Assembly: GCA_046330285.1 (NCBI GenBank)
Contig: JAXLSX010000013.1
Location: 1-64,000, forward strand
DNA length: 64,000 nucleotides
Source: RHKX01 sp046330285
GTDB lineage: Bacteria > Actinomycetota > Thermoleophilia > Solirubrobacterales > 70-9
Direction: 5' to 3'
In this document: piece by piece, positions 25,428 through 32,439 of the stretch
Numbering within the stretch: the first letter of the stretch is position 1
How the letters are laid out: each line of letters begins with the position of its first letter
The notes under the pieces: generated by a model
Told to the model about the DNA's origin: nothing
Seen by the model: only the letters and a program-made list of their open reading frames with translations
The model's database searches: none
Made by a program: the position numbers and the translations under genes

Positions 25428-26116
25428 CGACCACGCGCCAGGGGTACCAGGAGGAGCTCACCGAGCTCGAGGAGCGGGCGCTCGGAGGGCTCGACCTCGT
25501 CGCCGAGACGCTGAGCCGGACGCTCGAGGCGATCCGTCACTCCGATGTCGAGCTCGCGGAGATGGTGATCGCCGACGACGACCGGATCGACGGCCGCTAC
25601 CTCGAGGTCCATCAGTCGATCCTGAACCTGCTCGCGTTGCAGGCGCCGGTGGCGACCGACCTGCGACTGATCGCGGCGCTGCTCCACGTCATGAAGTCGG
25701 TCGAGCGGATGGGCGATCAGTGCGTGAACATCGCCAAGGTGATCCCGCTGACAGGCCACGAACCGCCGCGGGACGAGGAGATGATGCGCGACATCATCAC
25801 GATGGGCCAGCAGGTCAAGTCGCTCGTCAGCCAGTGCAAGCAGGCGTTCGCCGACCGCGACATCGACCTCTCCCGCGACCTGGTCCGCCAGGACGACGTG
25901 GTCGACAACCTCAACCGCCAGTGCTTCGCCCGGGCGATCGAGATCGGCGACGACATCGACACACGCGAGTGGGGGATCACGATGATGCTCGTCGCCCGCG
26001 CCCTCGAGCGGATCGGGGACAACGCGGTCGACATCGGCGAGCAGACGGCATTCGTAGTCACCGGCCTCTTCCGTGAGTTCGAGGATGCGTCCCACCCAGG
26101 ACCTGCAGTCAGCTAG
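25424..26116 (+). CDS. phosphate transport system regulator PhoU
   Basis: A 230-residue all-helical protein made of two three-helix bundles. Each bundle carries the metal-binding pattern of the family: the first has LHVMKSVERMGDQCVNIAK, the second has ALERIGDNAVDIGEQ. PhoU links the Pst transporter to the sensor kinase and damps the phosphate response; it also controls uptake in bacteria lacking the kinase partner nearby. The ATG at 25424 overlaps the pstB stop, so the two are coupled. The frame open back to 24767 is a shadow of pstB. Confidence 0.94.
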   Translation: MTTTRQGYQEELTELEERALGGLDLVAETLSRTLEAIRHSDVELAEMVIADDDRIDGRYLEVHQSILNLLALQAPVATDLRLIAALLHVMKSVERMGDQCVNIAKVIPLTGHEPPRDEEMMRDIITMGQQVKSLVSQCKQAFADRDIDLSRDLVRQDDVVDNLNRQCFARAIEIGDDIDTREWGITMMLVARALERIGDNAVDIGEQTAFVVTGLFREFEDASHPGPAVS

Positions 26117-26744
26117 GCGTCACTGGAACGCTTTCGGGGCGAAGCCCCCGCAGGTGGAGATGTTCACCCTCCTGCGCAATGCCGGGCACAACCTGGCCGA
26201 CGCCGCCGGGGCGCTCGACGAACTGCTGCGCACCTGGCCCGAGGACCGCGGCCTCCGAGCCGAGATCACCCGGCTCGAGCACGAGGGCGACCGGCTCACC
26301 CACAAGCTCGTCAACCGGCTGCGCGAAAGCAAGCTCGCGCCGTTCGACCGCGAGGACATCCACGCCCTCGGCGGTGCCATCGACGACGTCGTCGACGACG
26401 TCGAGGAGGTCTCCGAGCAGCTCGTCATCAAGCACGTCGAGGCGCCGATGGAGCAGGCGCAGCAGCTCGCCGGGGTGCTCCGGGACAGCGGCCGCGCGTT
26501 GGCGGGCGCGCTCGACGGACTCGAGAAGCTCGACCGCGTCGACGAGCGCCTGGACCAGATCCGCGAACTCGAACGCGAGGGCGACCGTCTCTACCGGGGA
26601 GCGCTCGCTTCCCTCTTCGACAACGCGATCGACCCGATGTTCGTCCTCCGCTGGAAGGACATCTACGACGCGCTAGAAGAGGGGATCGATCGCTGCCGGA
26701 CCGCCGGCAACAGCATCGAGAGCATCGTCGTCAAGCATTCCTAG
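26073..26744 (+). CDS. DUF47 family PhoU-like protein
   Basis: A 223-residue helical protein of the DUF47/Pit-accessory family, distantly related to PhoU. It shows LEHEGDRLTHKLVNRL near residue 70, DIHALGGAIDDVVDDVEE and a late RELEREGDRLYRGAL, typical of the acidic helical bundles. In other bacteria such proteins pair with Pit phosphate transporters, but here it follows phoU and overlaps its end by up to 44 bases. The start is uncertain: GTG at 26073, ATG at 26085 or ATG at 26160 are possible. Its 3' end overlaps the convergent TIM-barrel gene by 72 bases. Confidence 0.8.
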   Translation: MSSRMRPTQDLQSARRHWNAFGAKPPQVEMFTLLRNAGHNLADAAGALDELLRTWPEDRGLRAEITRLEHEGDRLTHKLVNRLRESKLAPFDREDIHALGGAIDDVVDDVEEVSEQLVIKHVEAPMEQAQQLAGVLRDSGRALAGALDGLEKLDRVDERLDQIRELEREGDRLYRGALASLFDNAIDPMFVLRWKDIYDALEEGIDRCRTAGNSIESIVVKHS

Positions 26745-27593
26745 CTCGGCGCGGGTGCCGGCCGCGAGCTCGGTCGGGCGGGCCCGGGGCGGATGGATCT
26801 CGAGCAGCAGCGGCGCTCCATGGGGAGCGAGCAGCGCTCCGGCCTCGGCCCAGTCGATCGTGCCCGAGCCGGGGGCGAGGTGGAGGTCGAGCCGGAGCGG
26901 GTCGAGGCCGGGTCGCTGGTCGGTCGCGTGCCAGCGGGCACCGAGGTTGTCGTGGACGTGGAACATCGTCGCCACGTCGAGGACGGGCGCGAGCATCCGG
27001 TGCAGGGAGGTGCGCCGAAGCCCGGCGATCACGTTCGCGTGGCCGACGTCGAGGCAGAGCCCGACGGCCTCGGAGTCGAGCCGGCGGACGAGCGCCCGGA
27101 CCGCCAGCGGGTTGGCGGAGACGGTCTCCGGCCCGGGGTAGACGGGGGCGAGGTTCTCGAGCGCCAGCCGGACGCCGACGCGCTCGGCGGTCCGGCAGAG
27201 CACCGCGAGCGAGCGCGTCTCGGCGAGCAGCCGGTCCTCGGCGCCGCGACCCTCGAACACCATCTGCGCGTGATAAACGACCTGCTCGGCTCCGCACTCT
27301 GCTGCGTAGGAGAGCGCGCCGGCCAGCGCCCGGTCCGATGCCCGGTCGCCGGCGGAGAGATCTCCGGGCGCGTGAAGGACCGCCCGGAGGCCGGTCTGGC
27401 GCAGCGACGCCGCGACGGCACGAGCGTGGCGGATGCAGCTCCGGGTGTCGGAGAGGACCGAGCTCGGGGGCGCGGGAAGCTGCACCCACCCGAACCCGGC
27501 CTCCTCGATCTCGGCGAGTAGCTCCTCGCCGGGCCACCACTCGTACGGGACATTGAGGCCCAGCCGGTCGCCGAGCGGATCTCCGATGCGCAT
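26673..27593 (-). CDS. sugar phosphate isomerase/epimerase-like TIM barrel
   Basis: A 306-residue protein of the xylose isomerase-like/endonuclease IV superfamily. Metal ligand positions expected in this fold are seen in LALENLAP, LDVGHANVI, FHVHDN and the closing LLLEIHP. It could act on a sugar or inositol derivative or on DNA, but no specific family motif lets me choose. The ATG at 27593 begins the barrel; the frame to 27689 is not needed. It is the only minus-strand gene in the phosphate island, divergent from ppx, with its own strong PHO-box-like repeat upstream. Its end overlaps the DUF47 gene by 72 bases. Confidence 0.75.
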   Translation of the reverse strand: MRIGDPLGDRLGLNVPYEWWPGEELLAEIEEAGFGWVQLPAPPSSVLSDTRSCIRHARAVAASLRQTGLRAVLHAPGDLSAGDRASDRALAGALSYAAECGAEQVVYHAQMVFEGRGAEDRLLAETRSLAVLCRTAERVGVRLALENLAPVYPGPETVSANPLAVRALVRRLDSEAVGLCLDVGHANVIAGLRRTSLHRMLAPVLDVATMFHVHDNLGARWHATDQRPGLDPLRLDLHLAPGSGTIDWAEAGALLAPHGAPLLLEIHPPRARPTELAAGTRAELGMLDDDALDAVAGGPAAIDPLF

Positions 27594-27625
27594 GGGGGGA
27601 GGTTCCCCGCGGCTGTTCCGGAGCC

Positions 27626-27654
27626 GGTGAAAGTTCGGTGAATCAGGCGTGAAA
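27626..27654 (-). promoter_or_regulatory. candidate PHO box for the TIM-barrel gene
   Basis: On the minus strand the heptamers are TTTCACG, ATTCACC and TTTCACC, starting exactly 11 bases apart. All three carry TTCAC, the closest match to the PHO-box unit in the window. It ends 32 bases before the TIM-barrel start. Confidence 0.7.
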
Positions 27655-27672
27655 ACGCTGCTAACGACGATA

Positions 27673-27701
27673 TTTCCGGCGAACTTCACCTGCGGTTAAC
27701 C
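27673..27701 (+). promoter_or_regulatory. candidate PHO box for ppx
   Basis: On the plus strand TTTCCGG (27673), CTTCACC (27684) and GTTAACC (27695) are spaced 11 bases apart; the last two match PHO-box units well and the first is degenerate. It lies back to back with the minus-strand box and reads towards ppx. Confidence 0.65.
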
Positions 27702-27823
27702 AATTCCGCCGTCGCGCTCACGAAGATCAACACATGTCCCCGGTGACCCTCCTGCGCGAGGTCGGGCGGCCTCGTCCCGCCCGTTCCCGTCGCGGCGCCT
27801 CTGACAAGATCAGCGAGACACGG

Positions 27824-28729
27824 ATGCTCTGCGCGGCGATCGACATCGGCTCCAACACGACCCGGGTTCTCGTCGCCGAACCGGAGGAGGGACAGCTCCG
27901 CAAGGTCATGGAGCAGCGCGCCTATACGCGGATCGGCAAGGACGTGACGCGAGGTGGCGGCGAGATCTCCGAGGAGAAGCTGCACGAGGTCGTCGACGTG
28001 GTCTGCACGCAGGTCCGGTTGGCCCAGGAACTGGGCGCCGAGGCGATCCGGATCGTCGCCACCGCCGCGATCCGCAAGGCGGCGAACGGGCCTGCCGTCG
28101 CGGCCGAGATCGAGCGGGCGGCAGGGGTTCCCGTCGACGTGCTCAGCGACCACGAGGAAGGCCGGCTTGCGTTCATCGGCGCGACGAAGGCTCTGGGCCA
28201 CCCGGTCGAGGGCGAGATCGCCGTCGTCGACGTCGGCGGCGGGTCCTCCGAGGTGACGCTCGGGACCATTGCCGAGGGCGTCCGCGACGTCCATTCCTTC
28301 GGGATCGGCTCCGGCGTCCTCTCCGAGGATCTGATCACCGGCGATCCACCCGGGCCGGGGGAGATCCGCAAGCTCCGCGAGCGGATCGAGGACTTCTTCG
28401 CCGACGTCGAGCTCGAACACCCCGACCAGGCCGTCGCCGTCGGCGGCAGCGCGACGTCGCTGCGCCGGCTCGTCGGCGCGGTGCTCGAGTACGAGACGCT
28501 GGAGCGCGGCGTCCGCGTCCTGACCAGCGATCCGGCGGTCGAGGTCGCGAAGATGTTCGAGCTCGATCCGCGCCGGGTCGAGGTACTCGCGGCCGGCGTG
28601 CTGCTGCTCGAGCAGTTCTCGCAGATGCTCGGCCAGCCGCTTCAGATCGGCAAGGGCGGGCTCCGCGAGGGCGTGATCCTCGAGATGCTGAGCGAAGGCG
28701 ACGGCGACGTCGCCGACAAGGCCGCCTAG
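27824..28729 (+). CDS. Ppx/GppA family exopolyphosphatase
   Basis: A 301-residue phosphatase of the ASKHA fold that removes terminal phosphates from polyphosphate or from pppGpp. The N-terminal phosphate loop AIDIGSNTTRVLVAE, the second loop VVDVGGGSSEVTLG near residue 138, and AVGGSATSLRRL are all present. At 301 residues it is the short actinobacterial type (like Rv0496) without the C-terminal domains of E. coli Ppx. I chose the ATG at 27824, where the fold begins; an ATG at 27734 would start inside the likely promoter region, just 32 bases after the PHO box. Followed by the CHAD pair and ppk1. Confidence 0.88.
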   Translation: MLCAAIDIGSNTTRVLVAEPEEGQLRKVMEQRAYTRIGKDVTRGGGEISEEKLHEVVDVVCTQVRLAQELGAEAIRIVATAAIRKAANGPAVAAEIERAAGVPVDVLSDHEEGRLAFIGATKALGHPVEGEIAVVDVGGGSSEVTLGTIAEGVRDVHSFGIGSGVLSEDLITGDPPGPGEIRKLRERIEDFFADVELEHPDQAVAVGGSATSLRRLVGAVLEYETLERGVRVLTSDPAVEVAKMFELDPRRVEVLAAGVLLLEQFSQMLGQPLQIGKGGLREGVILEMLSEGDGDVADKAA

Positions 28730-28755
28730 CTTCCGCCAGTCACTAGGCTGGGCGC

Positions 28756-29304
28756 ATGGCCAAGGCACGGGAGATCCCCGGCTTGAGCACCGAGCTTGCC
28801 TACGGTGAGGTCGCGGCACGGGTGCTCGAGGTCCGTTGCCGGGAGATGATCGACCACTCCGAGAACGTCCTCGACGTCAGCGACATCGACCGCGTTCACG
28901 CGATGCGGGTGGCATCGCGACGACTGCGGGCCGCGCTCGAGGTCTTCTGGCCGTGCTTTCCGAAGAAGAAGGCCAAGGCCGTCCTCGCCGAGATCAAGGG
29001 TCTCGCCGACGCCCTCGGCGAGCGCCGCGACCGCGACGTCGCGATTCGCATGCTCGGCTCGTTCTCGGAGGCGATGCCGCACCCCGACCGGCGCGGGATC
29101 GCATCGCTGATCGAGGAGTTCGAAGTCGAGCAGCTCGAGGCCAACGACGCGCTCGCCGGGCCGGTCGAGCCCGAGCGCCTCGCGCGGATCGAGGCCGCCG
29201 TCCACGAGTTGGCCGCAGCCGCCCGTGAGGCGGCCGGAGCCGCGCCGCCGGCGACCATCGCGACTAGCAACGGCGACGGCGGAAGCGCGGCGGGAGCCCC
29301 GTGA
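28756..29304 (+). CDS. CHAD domain protein, N-terminal half
   Basis: A 182-residue helical protein corresponding to the first half of a CHAD domain, a histidine-rich fold known to bind polyphosphate granules. The hallmark VHAMRVASRRLRAALEVF lies at about residues 49-66, followed by EIKGLADALGERRDRDVAI. The last 30 residues are an Ala/Gly-rich linker. The stop overlaps the start of the next gene as GTGA, and that gene supplies the second half. Together they equal one normal CHAD domain, so this is either a two-subunit form or a domain joined by frameshifting. Its position between ppx and ppk1 fits polyphosphate binding. Confidence 0.8.
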   Translation: MAKAREIPGLSTELAYGEVAARVLEVRCREMIDHSENVLDVSDIDRVHAMRVASRRLRAALEVFWPCFPKKKAKAVLAEIKGLADALGERRDRDVAIRMLGSFSEAMPHPDRRGIASLIEEFEVEQLEANDALAGPVEPERLARIEAAVHELAAAAREAAGAAPPATIATSNGDGGSAAGAP

Positions 29305-29996
29305 AGGCGCGCAAGGTCAAGGGGCTCGATCCGGCCGGCTCGCTGGCCGAGAACGCGGCGCGAATCGTCCTCGTCCGCGTCGGCGAGCTCCAGGCGTTCG
29401 CTCCCGACGCCCTCGACCCGGAGGCGTCGGAGGTGCAGCACGCGATGCGGATCGCCGCCAAGCGCCTCCGCTATGTGCTCGAGGCAACTGGCTTCTGCTT
29501 CGGCCGCCCGGCGGCGACCGCGCGGAAGCGGACGAAGGAACTCCAGGATCTCCTCGGCGAGATCCACGACTGCGACGTGATGCTCCCGAGGCTCGCCCGC
29601 CATCGCCGGAAGCTCCGGCTCGCGGATGCTGAATCCGTTCGCTCGCGGGCGGGCGACGATCCCGACCTCGATCCGAAGCTCGCAGCTCGGGCGCCGCACC
29701 GGACCTCCTACCGCGGCCTCGACGTCCTCGAGGTCTACCTCCGCGCACGCCGTTCGCTGCTCTACGACCGGTTTGCCGAGCTCTGGAAGGAGTCGGACGA
29801 GCGCGGGGTCTGGCGACTGCTGATCCGCGCCGCCGATCGCGAGATCGCCCGGGCTGCCGAGATGCGCCGGGCGGCCGAGCGGGCCGAACGGGCGCGGGCC
29901 GCCCTCGAGGAGGCGGAGCGCGAGCGGGTCGCGGCCGCCGAGCGCGCCTCTCGAGCCGCTGCTGAGCTGGCGGAAGCCGAAGCGGACGTTTCCTAG
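29301..29996 (+). CDS. CHAD domain protein, C-terminal half
   Basis: A 231-residue protein carrying the second half of a CHAD domain: QHAMRIAAKRLRYVLE at about residues 48-63 and ELQDLLGEIHDCDVML, then a helical region to about 175. The last 55 residues form a very Ala/Glu/Arg-rich, probably coiled-coil helix. The start is a GTG overlapping the previous stop (GTGA). Loss of the link between halves is unusual, since CHAD domains are commonly single chains of about 280 residues. Histidines and Arg/Lys pairs that contact polyphosphate are kept. I expect it to work only with its upstream partner. Confidence 0.78.
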   Translation: MKARKVKGLDPAGSLAENAARIVLVRVGELQAFAPDALDPEASEVQHAMRIAAKRLRYVLEATGFCFGRPAATARKRTKELQDLLGEIHDCDVMLPRLARHRRKLRLADAESVRSRAGDDPDLDPKLAARAPHRTSYRGLDVLEVYLRARRSLLYDRFAELWKESDERGVWRLLIRAADREIARAAEMRRAAERAERARAALEEAERERVAAAERASRAAAELAEAEADVS

Positions 29997-30005
29997 CCGA
30001 GGAGC

Positions 30006-30045
30006 GTTCACAGCCAAATAACCGGCTGGTTGCAGGCGATTAACG
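30006..30045 (+). promoter_or_regulatory. candidate PHO box upstream of the PHP-glycosyltransferase
   Basis: Four heptamers begin 11 bases apart: GTTCACA (30006), AATAACC (30017), GGTTGCA (30028) and ATTAACG (30039). The first is close to the PHO-box unit; the others are degenerate versions with the A/C-A-C core. It lies 62 bases before the preferred start at 30108. Confidence 0.5.
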
Positions 30046-30107
30046 CCTGCATGCCCTGCTGTCGCGAATCTCCCTCTCGAATGAGCGAATCGAACGAGGG
30101 AGCACCG

Positions 30108-32435
30108 ATGACCCCCGAAACCAGCGGGACTGCCCGCAGCCGCGCCGACCTCCACTGTCACTCGACCGCCTCGCAGGTCTCGAAGCTCGGGGTGCAGCGC
30201 CGGGCGGGGCTGCCCGAGTGCGCGACCCCGCCCGAGGAGGTCTACGAGCTCGCCAAGCGGCGCGGCATGGACTTCGTGACGATCACCGACCACGACACGA
30301 TCGACGGGGTCCTGACGATCGCCGACCGCCCCGACGTCTTCATCTCGGAGGAGCTGACCGTCTCCTTCCCCGGCGAGCCGCAGGCCGTGCACGTGCTCTG
30401 CTTCGGAATCACTCCCGACGATCACGGGTGGCTCCAGGCTCACTCCGGGAACGTCGAGCAGTGCGCCGAGTACCTGCGCGGCAACGAGATCGCATGCGCG
30501 CTCGCCCACCCCTTCTACGCCGTGGCCGCGCCGCTCGCGCCGCGCCATCGGCGCCGGCTCGCGGAGCTGTTCGGGACCTGGGAGACCCGGAACGGCTCCC
30601 GGGCCCATGAGCTGAACCGCCCCGCCGCCGTATTCGCCGAGACGCAGGGCCTCGCCGCCGTCGGCGGCTCCGACGACCACGCGGGGGTCGACATCGGCCG
30701 GACCTGGACCGAGACGCCCGCCGCTCCCGACGCCGCCGGCTTCCTCGCCCGGCTCAGGGCCGGAGCCGGCGAGCCAGGGGGGGAGGAGGGCAGTGCCGAG
30801 AAGTGGGCCCACGCCGCGATCGCCATCGCCGCCCGCAGCTTCCTCGGCGACGACGCCCCCGTGGCGCCCCCACCGCCCGCCGCGGTCTTTTCGCTGCTCG
30901 AGCGGATCGTCGGCGAGGGCCGTGCACGCGAGGGCACCGGGGGCGACGACTTCGACCCCGGCGACGCCCGGTCCCTGCTCGCGTCGTGGATCGACGCGCT
31001 CGGGATCGGCTCCGGGCCCGAGCTGATCGAGCTGATGCAACGTGACGGGTTCCGCCACCGCGACCTGTTCCGCCGCGCCCGCAGCGTGCACGACGCACGC
31101 TTGCGGGCGGCGGCGTCGTCTCTGACCGGCGCGATCGCCGCCGAGGGCAACGCGGCCGCGGCCCTCCCGGAGCTGTTCGCAGCCTGCCTCCCCGTCGTCC
31201 CCTACGTGCCGGCGATCGCCTTCCTCGCCGGCGAGCGCGCCCGCCTCGACGAGGACCGCCGCCGCCAGCCGCGGGTCGCGCTCGTCGTCGACGCCATCGA
31301 CGCGCCGCACGGCGTCGCGCACACCGTCGAGCGCATCCGCGAGCTCGCCGTCCCCGGCTTCGAGGTCGAGGTCGTCGGAACCGACCGCGGCGTCGACCGG
31401 CGCCTGCCGGCCGTCGCCGAGGTCCCGATGCCCCACTACGACGGCATGCAGCTCGGAATCCCCTCGCTGCCCGGCCTCGTCGAGACCCTCGCCGCGGGCG
31501 ACTACGACCTGATCCACGTCGCCACGCCGGGACCCGCCGGCGTCGCCGCAGCGCTGACCGCCCGGATCGCCCGGATCCCGCTGGTCGCGAGCCACCACAC
31601 CGAGTTCGTGGACTACGCGCGGCTGCGGACGGGCAACGAGGCGCTCGCCGCGACGATGGGCCTGGCGATGAGCCTGCTCTACCGGGAGTGCGAGATCGTG
31701 CTCTCGCCGAGCGCGTCCGCCGACGCTTCGCTGGAACGGCTCGGCGTTCCGCCGGAGCGGGTCGCGCGCTGGGTCCGCGGCGTCGACACCGAGCGCTTCT
31801 CGCCCGAGCACCGGACCCGCCCGCTCGGCGGCACCGGTTTCGACGTCCTCTACGCCGGGCGGCTGACCCGAGAGAAGGGGATTGACCTGCTGGCCGACGC
31901 GTTCGCGACTGCGCGCCGGTTCGAGCCGCGTCTCCGGCTCGTCCTCGCCGGCGACGGCCCCGAGGCCGAGTCGCTGCGCGAGCGTCTCGGCGCGAGTGCG
32001 GCGCACCTCGGCTGGCTCGAGGGCGACGAGCTCGCGCGCGCCTACGCCGATGCCGACGCCTTCCTGTTCGCCTCCCAGACCGACACCTACGGGCAGGTCG
32101 TCGTCGAGGCGCAGGCCAGCGGGCTTCCGGTGGTCGCGGTCGCCATGGGCGGACCCGCCGATCTGATCGAGCACGGTCGCAGCGGCCTGCTGGCCGAGCC
32201 CGACGCCCGCGAGCTGGCGGCGAAGCTCGTCCGCGTCGCGCAGAGCCCGCCCCTCCGCGCCCGGCTCGCCGGCGGGGGCATGGCGGCCGCGCGCGAGCGC
32301 ACGTGGGAGCGCTCGCTCGCACAGCTCGCCGATGGCTATTCCCTCGCAATCGCCCGAACGACCCCCGAAACGGCCAGCCTGCTTTCAGCTCGGGCCACCG
32401 GCGTCCCGCCGAGGACTCCGGCGCTCTACAGTTGA
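30108..32435 (+). CDS. PHP domain-GT4 glycosyltransferase fusion
   Basis: A 775-residue two-part enzyme. Residues 14-270 form a PHP domain with metal motifs ADLHCHSTAS, TITDHDTIDG, LAHPF and GGSDDHAG, as in polymerase-type and nucleoside phosphoesterases. A helical linker leads to a GT4 glycosyltransferase from about residue 390: ASHHTEFVDYARL, VLYAGRLTREKGIDLL and the EX7E region DTYGQVVVEAQASG. The acceptor-side HTEF-Y segment resembles lipid glycosyltransferases such as SqdX and MgtA. I chose the ATG at 30108, which has GAGGGAGC before it. It stands between the CHAD genes and ppk1 behind a PHO-box-like repeat, so a role in phosphate-free glycolipids is a reasonable guess. Confidence 0.78.
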   Translation: MTPETSGTARSRADLHCHSTASQVSKLGVQRRAGLPECATPPEEVYELAKRRGMDFVTITDHDTIDGVLTIADRPDVFISEELTVSFPGEPQAVHVLCFGITPDDHGWLQAHSGNVEQCAEYLRGNEIACALAHPFYAVAAPLAPRHRRRLAELFGTWETRNGSRAHELNRPAAVFAETQGLAAVGGSDDHAGVDIGRTWTETPAAPDAAGFLARLRAGAGEPGGEEGSAEKWAHAAIAIAARSFLGDDAPVAPPPPAAVFSLLERIVGEGRAREGTGGDDFDPGDARSLLASWIDALGIGSGPELIELMQRDGFRHRDLFRRARSVHDARLRAAASSLTGAIAAEGNAAAALPELFAACLPVVPYVPAIAFLAGERARLDEDRRRQPRVALVVDAIDAPHGVAHTVERIRELAVPGFEVEVVGTDRGVDRRLPAVAEVPMPHYDGMQLGIPSLPGLVETLAAGDYDLIHVATPGPAGVAAALTARIARIPLVASHHTEFVDYARLRTGNEALAATMGLAMSLLYRECEIVLSPSASADASLERLGVPPERVARWVRGVDTERFSPEHRTRPLGGTGFDVLYAGRLTREKGIDLLADAFATARRFEPRLRLVLAGDGPEAESLRERLGASAAHLGWLEGDELARAYADADAFLFASQTDTYGQVVVEAQASGLPVVAVAMGGPADLIEHGRSGLLAEPDARELAAKLVRVAQSPPLRARLAGGGMAAARERTWERSLAQLADGYSLAIARTTPETASLLSARATGVPPRTPALYS

Positions 32436-32439
32436 GGCA

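Noticed and set aside
28896..32174. A 1092-codon open frame on the minus strand, and similar ones at 9904-12444, 30754-33564 and 54813-57182
   Set aside because: They lie opposite well-recognised genes, have skewed Arg/Asp/Gly/Val composition and no domains; such antisense frames are expected in GC-rich DNA.
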